From an uncultured Faecalibacterium sp. (GTDB lineage: Bacteria > Bacillota > Clostridia > Oscillospirales > Ruminococcaceae), in the NCBI GenBank assembly GCA_934526125.1, contig CAKSZU010000036.1:1-18870 (forward strand): 18,870 nucleotides of DNA, given 5' to 3'. The notes under the pieces are model-generated. The model ran no database searches, had not been told where the DNA came from, and was given only the letters and a program-made list of their open reading frames with translations. Shown one piece after another: positions 13,335 to 18,870 of this stretch. Numbering within the stretch: position 1 is the first letter of the stretch; every line of letters starts with the position of its first letter. A program made the position numbers and the translations under genes.

Positions 13335-13606
13335 CCTCTCAGTCTCGCTGCGCTCGCCAGCCCCCCCAAAGGGGGAGCCAACGCATCTGCAAGGGGAGAG
13401 GGTGCTGACGGCTAAACCTCTCCGTCATCTTCGCTAACGCTCGATGCCACCTCCCCTACTAGGGGAGCTGCCGAGCGTCAGCGACGGCTGAGAGGTTTAA
13501 CCCCGCCAGCACCCCCCTAAAGGTCATGCCGCAATTGCCTCTCCCTTTGGGAGAGGTGGCATCCCGCAGGGATGACGGAGAGGGCGCAGGCGAAGCGCCT
13601 GAGAGG
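13335..13606. repeat. Cluster of three inverted-repeat units filling the ispG-polC gap
   Basis: The 312-nt gap between ispG and polC holds no gene. It contains three GC-rich units of about 67 bp (13335-13401), 79 bp (13417-13495) and 69 bp (13538-13606), each starting CCTCTC and ending GAGAGG. CCTCTCCGTCATC (13417-13429) recurs perfectly inverted at 13571-13583, and GATGCCACCTC (13443-13453) inverted at 13553-13563. CTCTCAG with a CGCTGCGCTCG-like stretch occurs at 13336-13359 and inverted at about 13471-13494. Internal stems include CTCCCC-TACTA-GGGGAG (13451-13467) and CCCCC-AAA-GGGGG (13363-13375). There is no transposase. The last unit ends 17 nt before the polC ribosome binding site. From memory such repeats recur between genes in Faecalibacterium-like genomes. 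Confidence 0.8.
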
Positions 13607-13638
13607 TTCAGAAATAACATCAAAAGGAGTAACCCATC

Positions 13639-16600
13639 GTGACACCACTTGTATCCCAGCTGTGGCCGCAGTTCATGGCGGACCCGGATTTCGCGTCCTG
13701 CTTCGGGCGCGTCATCGTGGAACACGCCCGGATGCTGCGTCAGGAACGGCAGGTCATTTTTACCCTGCGCAGTGCCGCCCCGCTGGACAAGGGGCTGTGC
13801 GCGCGGCTGTTGGCCTCCCTGCAGCCGGATTATGAAGGGTTTGAACTGAAGATCGACAATCTCTTCGGCTATGCTTCCCTGGACGAAGCCGCCCTGCGGG
13901 AGCTGATGGAGGAAATGAAGCGGGACGGTGTGCCTATCAACGGGTTCCTGGACCGGTGCAAGATCAGCATCGTGGGCCAGAACATCACCATCGGTGTCTG
14001 CCACGGCACCAAGTTCCTGCAGGAGATGGAGTTTGAGCGCCTTCTGGCCGAGCGGGTGGCCGCCCACACCGGCACAAAGCCGAAGGTGACCCTGCAGAGC
14101 GCCGTGGGCGAGGCGGAACAGCGCCAGATGGAAGAAAAGCTGGAGCGTAAGATCGCGCCGCCGGTGGTCAAGTTCGAGCGGAAGAACACCGCGCCGTCCA
14201 TCAAGGTGGAGGGGCTGGACCTCACGGACAAACCCGTCACCATTTTCCACGGCAAGATGTTCACCCCGAAGAACCTGACCCCTCTCAAGGACCTGGGCGG
14301 CGAGGGCGGCAAGTGCATGATCTGGGGCGATGTGTTCTTTACCGAGGTCAAGGGCAACTACCGCAAGATCTATACCGTCTCCATCACCGACTACACCGGC
14401 TCCATCAACCTGAAGATCCGTGCCCAGGAAGGGGAAGACTGCTCCAAGTGGGAGTCCATCGGCAAGGGCACGACGGTCATCGTCCGGGGCGACTGCTCCT
14501 ATGACAAATACGAGCACGACTACATCGTTTACCCCTACGATGTCCTGTTCGTGGAGCGGAAAAAGCGGGAGGACCATGCCCCGGTCAAGCGGGTGGAGCT
14601 GCATCTCCATACCAAGCTGTCCAGCATGGATGCCTTCTGCGACCCGGGCGGCATCGTTAAGCTGGCCCACCGGATGGGCCACCCCGCCATTGCCATCACC
14701 GACCACGGTGTCTGTCAGGGCTACCCGGAGGCCATGCTGGCCGCCGACGAGATCCACAAGACCGACCCGGATTTCAAGCTCATCTACGGGTGCGAAGCCT
14801 ATTTCGTGGATGATATGATCCCCTGTGTTTACGGTGTGCAGGACCAGCCCCTGAACGGCGAGTTCTGCGTCTTTGACACCGAGACCACGGGTCTGGACCC
14901 CGGCGTGGAGTACCTCACCGAGATCGGTGCCGTCATCGTGCGGAACGGGGAAGTGGCGGAGGAGTTCGACACCTTTGTCAAGCCGCCCAAGGCCATCACC
15001 CCCAAGATCACCGAGCTGACCGGCATCACCAATGAGATGGTGGCCGATGCCCCCGGGGAGAAGGAGGCCATGGAGGCCTTCCTGAAATTTGCGGGCGGCC
15101 GCATCCTGGTGGCCCACAACGCGCATTCCTTTGATATCCGGTTCCTGCGGGCCGCCGCAAAGCGCAGCGGCATTGAGTTTGAGCCGACCTATATCGATAC
15201 CCTGACCATGGCGCAGGCCATGTATCCGGGCCTGCACAACTACAAGCAGGGCACCATCAATAAGCATCTGGAACTCCCGGCCTACGAGGCGCACCGGGCC
15301 TGTGAGGACTCGGCGGCACTGGGACGGATCTTCTGTGTCATGCTCAAGGATCTGGAAGAAAAACAGGTCGCCGCGGTGGAGGGCATCAACACCGGTCTGG
15401 GCGGCAACCGCGAGGTGCTGAAAAAGAAATACTACCACCTCATCATTCTGGTGCGGAACCAGATGGGCCTGAAAAATCTGTACAAGATCGTCAGCGAAGC
15501 CCACGTCAACTACTTCTTCAAGAAGCCCCGGGTGCCCCGCAGCCTGCTGAACAAGTACCGGGACGGCCTGATCCTGACCAGTGCCTGCGAGGCCGGTGAG
15601 CTGTACCGGGCCATCGTGGAGGGGCGCTCTTACGAAGAACTGAAGAAGATCGCGGCCTATTACGATGTGCTGGAAGTCCAGCCCCTGGGCAACAACGCCT
15701 ATATGGTGCGGGAAGGCAAGGTGGAGAGCGAAGAGGTCATCAAGGACTTCAACCGCACCGTCATCCGGCTGGGCGAGGACCTGCACAAGCCGGTCATCGC
15801 TACCGGCGACGTCCACTTCACAGAGCCGGAGGATGCCATCTACCGTTCGGTGCTGCAGGCAGGCAACGGCTTCAAGGATGCGGACAATCAGCCGCCCCTG
15901 TTCTACCGCACCACCGAGGATATGCTGGCGCAGTTCAGCTATCTGCCCAAAGAGAAAGCCTACGAGATCGTGGTGACCAATCCCCGCAAGATCGCGGCCA
16001 CCATCGACAACAACGTCCGGGCCATCCCCCGGGGCACCTACCCGCCCAGCATCGAGGGCGCGGAGCAGCAGCTCCGGGACGCCACCTGGGAACACGCCAA
16101 GCGGGACTACGGCGACCCGCTGCCGGAGATCGTGGAAAAGCGGCTGCAGAAGGAGCTGGACTCCATCTGCGGCCACGGATACGCCGTTTTGTACGTCATT
16201 GCGGTCAAGCTGGTGGCTTACTCCAACGCGGGCGGCTATCAGGTGGGCAGCCGTGGTTCGGTCGGCTCATCGGCTGTGGCCCACTTCTCCGGCATCTCGG
16301 AGGTCAACAGCCTGCCGCCCCACTACCGCTGCCCCAAGTGCAAGCACAGCGAGTTCATCACCGACGGCAGCGTGGACGACGGCTTCGACCTGCCGGACAA
16401 GAACTGCCCCAACTGCGGCACCCGGATGCTGGTGGACGGCCACGACATCCCCTTCGAGACCTTCCTGGGCTTCTACGGAGACAAGGAACCCGATATCGAC
16501 CTGAACTTCTCGGGCGAGTATCAGTCCAACGTCCACCGCTATACCGAGGAGCTGTTCGGCAAGGCCAACGTGTTCAAGGCCGGGACCGTGTCCGGTATTC

Positions 16601-17928
16601 AGGACAAAACGGCGTACGGCTACGTCAAGAAATATCTGGAAGAGCGGGGAAAGACCGTCAACCATGCGGAGGAGAACCGCCTGACCCTGGGCTGCACCGG
16701 TGTCAAGCGCACCACGGGCCAGCACCCGGGCGGCATGGTCGTTGTGCCGGATACCTACGAGATCTACGATTTCTGCCCCATCCAGCACCCGGCCGATGAC
16801 GTGGCGGGCGGCCTGCTGACCACCCACTTCGAATTCAAATACCTGCACGATACCCTGCTCAAGCTGGACGAACTGGGCCATGATATGCCCACCTTCTACA
16901 AGTATTTTGAGGAGTACACCGGCATCCCCATCGACAGCATCCCCATGAACGACCCCAAGGTGTACAGCTTGCTTACCAGCCCGGCGGAGCTGGGGGTCAC
17001 GCCGGAGCAGATCGACAGCCAGACCGGCACCTTCGGCATCCCGGAAATGGGCACGAACTTTGTCCGCGGAATGCTGGTGGAGGCCCGCCCCAGGAACTTC
17101 TCGGAGCTGATCCAGATCTCGGGCCTGTCCCACGGCACCGACGTCTGGACCGGCAACGCCGATGAACTGATCCGCAGCGGTACCTGTACCATTGCGGAGG
17201 TCATCGGATGCCGTGACAGCATCATGCTCTACCTGCTCCGCAAGGGGCTGGAACCCAAGATGGCCTTCGATATCATGGAGGCTGTCCGTAAGGGCAAGGT
17301 GGCAAAGGGCGGCTTCAAGCCCGGCTGGGAGGAGGCCATGCGGGAGCATGAGGTCCCGGACTGGTATATCGAGTCCTGCCGGAAGATCAAGTATATGTTC
17401 CCCAAGGCCCATGCAGTGGCCTACCTGATGTCGGCCATCCGGCTGATGTGGTTCAAGCTCTATAAACCGCCGGAGTTCTATGCGGTCTACTTCACCGTCC
17501 GCGGCGATGACATCGACTACGAGGCCGCCGTGGGCGGCGCGGCGGTGGCCCGCGCCCACATGGAAGAGGTCAAGCGCCGCCTGAAGGAAGAGAAGAACGC
17601 CAAGGACGAGGACGTTCTGGTCAGCCTGCAGCTGGTCAACGAGATGCTGGTGCGGGGGTACGAATTCCTGCCCATCGAGCTGGGCAAGAGCCGGGGCTCC
17701 AAGTATATCGTCGAGGACGGCAAGGTGCGCCTGCCCTTCAGCTCGCTGAAAGGTCTGGGCGGTGCCGCCGCCGATGCGCTGGAGCGTGTGACCATCCACG
17801 GCGAGGAGTATCTCTCCATCGAAGAACTGCAGCAGGCTTCCGGTGTCGGTCAGGGCATCCTGGACCGCCTGCGTCAGGTGGGCGCTCTGGGCGACCTGCC
17901 GGAGAGCAGCCAGGTGAGCTTCTTCTAA
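13639..17928 (+). CDS. polC: DNA polymerase III alpha subunit, Gram-positive PolC type
   Basis: This 1429-residue replicative polymerase has proofreading built in and is close to the usual 1430-1470. In order: an N-terminal region (1-200), an OB-fold nucleic-acid domain (about 210-310), and a PHP domain starting HLHTK at 322. The PHP domain is split by a DEDD 3'-5' exonuclease with DTETTG at 413-418, AHNAHSFDIRF and HRACEDSAALG. The polymerase palm and fingers follow. Zinc ligands are the pairs CPKC (898-901) and CPNC (923-926). The catalytic motif PDIDLNFSGE starts at 951, HPGGMVVVP follows, and there is a C-terminal helix-hairpin-helix (SGVGQGILDRL). It ends in QVSFF, like a sliding-clamp-binding tail. 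The GTG start at 13639 has AAAGGAG 9 nt upstream. Its codon use matches its neighbours. No own promoter was found in the repeat cluster. Confidence 0.97.
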   Translation: MTPLVSQLWPQFMADPDFASCFGRVIVEHARMLRQERQVIFTLRSAAPLDKGLCARLLASLQPDYEGFELKIDNLFGYASLDEAALRELMEEMKRDGVPINGFLDRCKISIVGQNITIGVCHGTKFLQEMEFERLLAERVAAHTGTKPKVTLQSAVGEAEQRQMEEKLERKIAPPVVKFERKNTAPSIKVEGLDLTDKPVTIFHGKMFTPKNLTPLKDLGGEGGKCMIWGDVFFTEVKGNYRKIYTVSITDYTGSINLKIRAQEGEDCSKWESIGKGTTVIVRGDCSYDKYEHDYIVYPYDVLFVERKKREDHAPVKRVELHLHTKLSSMDAFCDPGGIVKLAHRMGHPAIAITDHGVCQGYPEAMLAADEIHKTDPDFKLIYGCEAYFVDDMIPCVYGVQDQPLNGEFCVFDTETTGLDPGVEYLTEIGAVIVRNGEVAEEFDTFVKPPKAITPKITELTGITNEMVADAPGEKEAMEAFLKFAGGRILVAHNAHSFDIRFLRAAAKRSGIEFEPTYIDTLTMAQAMYPGLHNYKQGTINKHLELPAYEAHRACEDSAALGRIFCVMLKDLEEKQVAAVEGINTGLGGNREVLKKKYYHLIILVRNQMGLKNLYKIVSEAHVNYFFKKPRVPRSLLNKYRDGLILTSACEAGELYRAIVEGRSYEELKKIAAYYDVLEVQPLGNNAYMVREGKVESEEVIKDFNRTVIRLGEDLHKPVIATGDVHFTEPEDAIYRSVLQAGNGFKDADNQPPLFYRTTEDMLAQFSYLPKEKAYEIVVTNPRKIAATIDNNVRAIPRGTYPPSIEGAEQQLRDATWEHAKRDYGDPLPEIVEKRLQKELDSICGHGYAVLYVIAVKLVAYSNAGGYQVGSRGSVGSSAVAHFSGISEVNSLPPHYRCPKCKHSEFITDGSVDDGFDLPDKNCPNCGTRMLVDGHDIPFETFLGFYGDKEPDIDLNFSGEYQSNVHRYTEELFGKANVFKAGTVSGIQDKTAYGYVKKYLEERGKTVNHAEENRLTLGCTGVKRTTGQHPGGMVVVPDTYEIYDFCPIQHPADDVAGGLLTTHFEFKYLHDTLLKLDELGHDMPTFYKYFEEYTGIPIDSIPMNDPKVYSLLTSPAELGVTPEQIDSQTGTFGIPEMGTNFVRGMLVEARPRNFSELIQISGLSHGTDVWTGNADELIRSGTCTIAEVIGCRDSIMLYLLRKGLEPKMAFDIMEAVRKGKVAKGGFKPGWEEAMREHEVPDWYIESCRKIKYMFPKAHAVAYLMSAIRLMWFKLYKPPEFYAVYFTVRGDDIDYEAAVGGAAVARAHMEEVKRRLKEEKNAKDEDVLVSLQLVNEMLVRGYEFLPIELGKSRGSKYIVEDGKVRLPFSSLKGLGGAAADALERVTIHGEEYLSIEELQQASGVGQGILDRLRQVGALGDLPESSQVSFF

Positions 17929-17938
17929 AAACAACCAA

Positions 17939-17982
17939 AAAAGACCTCTGCACGGACGGAACATCCGGTGCAGAGGTCTTTT
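17939..17982. terminator. Bidirectional intrinsic terminator between polC and the converging fakA-like gene
   Basis: A stem of 15 bp (17939-17953 with 17968-17982, core GACCTCTGCAC) lies between the two converging stops. On the plus strand it ends in TTTTATT; on the minus strand in a T-rich run read from AAAAAA at 17936-17942. It can serve both genes. Confidence 0.9.
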
Positions 17983-18015
17983 ATTATGCGCTGCGGGTCA
18001 GCAGGGGAGGGAAGA

Positions 18016-18870
18016 TCACTCCACGCTGATCATATAGTAGTAAACGGGCTGGCCGCCGCGGATGTGGCTGACTTCCACATGGTTGGGGCACTTGGCCTTG
18101 ACGATCTCGGTCAGCTTCTCGGCATCCTCATCGGAGACGTCACAGCCGGAGATGATGGTGACGAAGCTGGAATCCTTCTTGCACATGCTGCGGGCCAGAC
18201 GGTAGGTGGCCTTAGTCAGGTCATTGGAGGTGGCAACGATCTTGCCGTTCTCCAGCGCCATGATCTCGCCCTTCTTGATCCGCTTGCCGTCAAACTCGCT
18301 GTCGCGGGCAGCGTAGGTGATGAGGCCGGTGGAGACCTTGTCGGCAGCAGCCATCATGTTGATGGTATTGGTCTCAACGTTGGCAGAGGGGTCGAAGTTC
18401 AGCAGAGCGGTGATGCCCATGGGCACGGTGCGGGTGGGCAGGACGACCACCTGACGGTCAGCCAGCTTCTGGGCCTGCTCGGCAGCCATGATGATGTTCT
18501 TGTTGTTGGGCAGCACGAACACGGTCTTGGCGGGCACACTCTGGATGGCAGCCAGGATATCCTCGGTGGCGGGGTTCATGGTCTGGCCGCCGGAGACCAC
18601 GGCGTCGGCAGCCAGGTCGGTGAACACGGCCTTTAGGCCCTCACCGGCGGCAACGGCCACAAAACCGTAATCACGGCTGGGGTCCACGGCAGCGTAAACG
18701 AACTCGCTGGCCTGAGCGGAAGCCTTCTCGGCAGAAGCCTGCTTCTCCAGGCTCTTGCCCTGCTTCTGGCGGGCCAGGAACTGCTCGTGCATGTTCTCGA
18801 TCTTGAAGTTGGTCAGGTAGCCGTACTTGATGGCCTCGCTCAGGATCTTGCCGGGGTCGGCGGTGTGGAC
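18016..18870 (-). CDS. fakA: FakA-like (YloV/DAK2-family) fatty acid kinase subunit, C-terminal part
   Basis: The last 284 residues are present; the start and the N-terminal DAK2 kinase domain lie beyond the right edge. The segment begins VHTADPGKILSEAIKYGYLT, followed by NFKIENMHEQ, the end of the middle domain of YloV/FakA proteins. A charged, Ala/Lys-rich linker is next, then a C-terminal domain with VVSGGQTMNPATEDILAAI, FVLPNNKNIIMAAEQA, and VVLPTRTVPMGITALLNFDP. The C-terminus has ISGCDVSDEDAEKL and HIRGGQPVYYYMISVE. FakA phosphorylates fatty acids held by FakB proteins so that they enter phospholipid synthesis, which links functionally to cdsA. In many firmicutes an Asp23 gene precedes it; that would lie outside. 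It converges on polC. The specific kinase role is inferred from family. Confidence 0.85.
   Translation of the reverse strand, partial: VHTADPGKILSEAIKYGYLTNFKIENMHEQFLARQKQGKSLEKQASAEKASAQASEFVYAAVDPSRDYGFVAVAAGEGLKAVFTDLAADAVVSGGQTMNPATEDILAAIQSVPAKTVFVLPNNKNIIMAAEQAQKLADRQVVVLPTRTVPMGITALLNFDPSANVETNTINMMAAADKVSTGLITYAARDSEFDGKRIKKGEIMALENGKIVATSNDLTKATYRLARSMCKKDSSFVTIISGCDVSDEDAEKLTEIVKAKCPNHVEVSHIRGGQPVYYYMISVE

Noticed and set aside
13335-13606. CRISPR array
   Set aside because: The repeated units are not evenly spaced, are in mixed orientation and have no unique spacers of constant length.
13459-16176. 905-codon minus-strand open frame opposite polC
   Set aside because: Antisense shadow of PolC codon bias; the sense frame has all catalytic motifs.
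16267-17964. 565-codon minus-strand open frame opposite the end of polC
   Set aside because: Same antisense effect. It starts within the terminator region and has no ribosome binding site or domain.

Overview
The window looks like chromosomal DNA of a GC-rich, low-motility-type gut Clostridia lineage. The best guess is an Oscillospirales/Ruminococcaceae organism of the Faecalibacterium-Gemmiger-Subdoligranulum kind. This rests on a Gram-positive PolC, the firmicute-style order pyrH-frr-uppS-cdsA-dxr-rseP-ispG-polC, strong AGGAGG ribosome binding sites, TTGACA/TATAAT promoters, and GC-rich CCTCTC...GAGAGG intergenic repeats of a type I remember from these genomes. The genus is an inference and was not tested.

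Region 1 (1-5427) carries envelope and metabolic genes. A truncated Mrp/NBP35-type Fe-S carrier ATPase runs leftward from its own promoter. Divergent from it are a multi-pass lipid-linked oligosaccharide flippase (SpoVB/MurJ-like), a membrane-anchored nucleotide-sugar 4,6-dehydratase of the CapD/WbpM/PglF type with its own promoter and a possible small upstream ORF, and a diaminopimelate decarboxylase. Together they serve surface polysaccharide or peptidoglycan precursor supply.

Region 2 (5428-6700) is the accessory-looking part. It holds two small paralogous proteins with 21-residue double-glycine leaders. Each has its own near-perfect consensus promoter (the two share the 12-mer TTGACAGAAAAT) and a matched ribosome binding site. 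A strong terminator separates them. A tRNA-Gly(UCC) with its own promoter and terminator follows. No transporter, peptidase or immunity gene is visible beside the pair. This is the most interesting feature of the window.

Region 3 (6710-17982) is a housekeeping block. A micro-ORF of 19 codons with an excellent ribosome binding site precedes pyrH. Then come frr, an internal intrinsic terminator, and uppS, cdsA, dxr, rseP and ispG (UMP phosphorylation, ribosome recycling, undecaprenyl and phospholipid precursors, MEP isoprenoid pathway, intramembrane proteolysis). A 300-bp cluster of three inverted-repeat units follows, then polC. A bidirectional terminator ends polC and the converging FakA-like gene, which runs off the right edge.

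Most long ORFs on the opposite strand of these GC-rich genes are antisense shadows and are not annotated.
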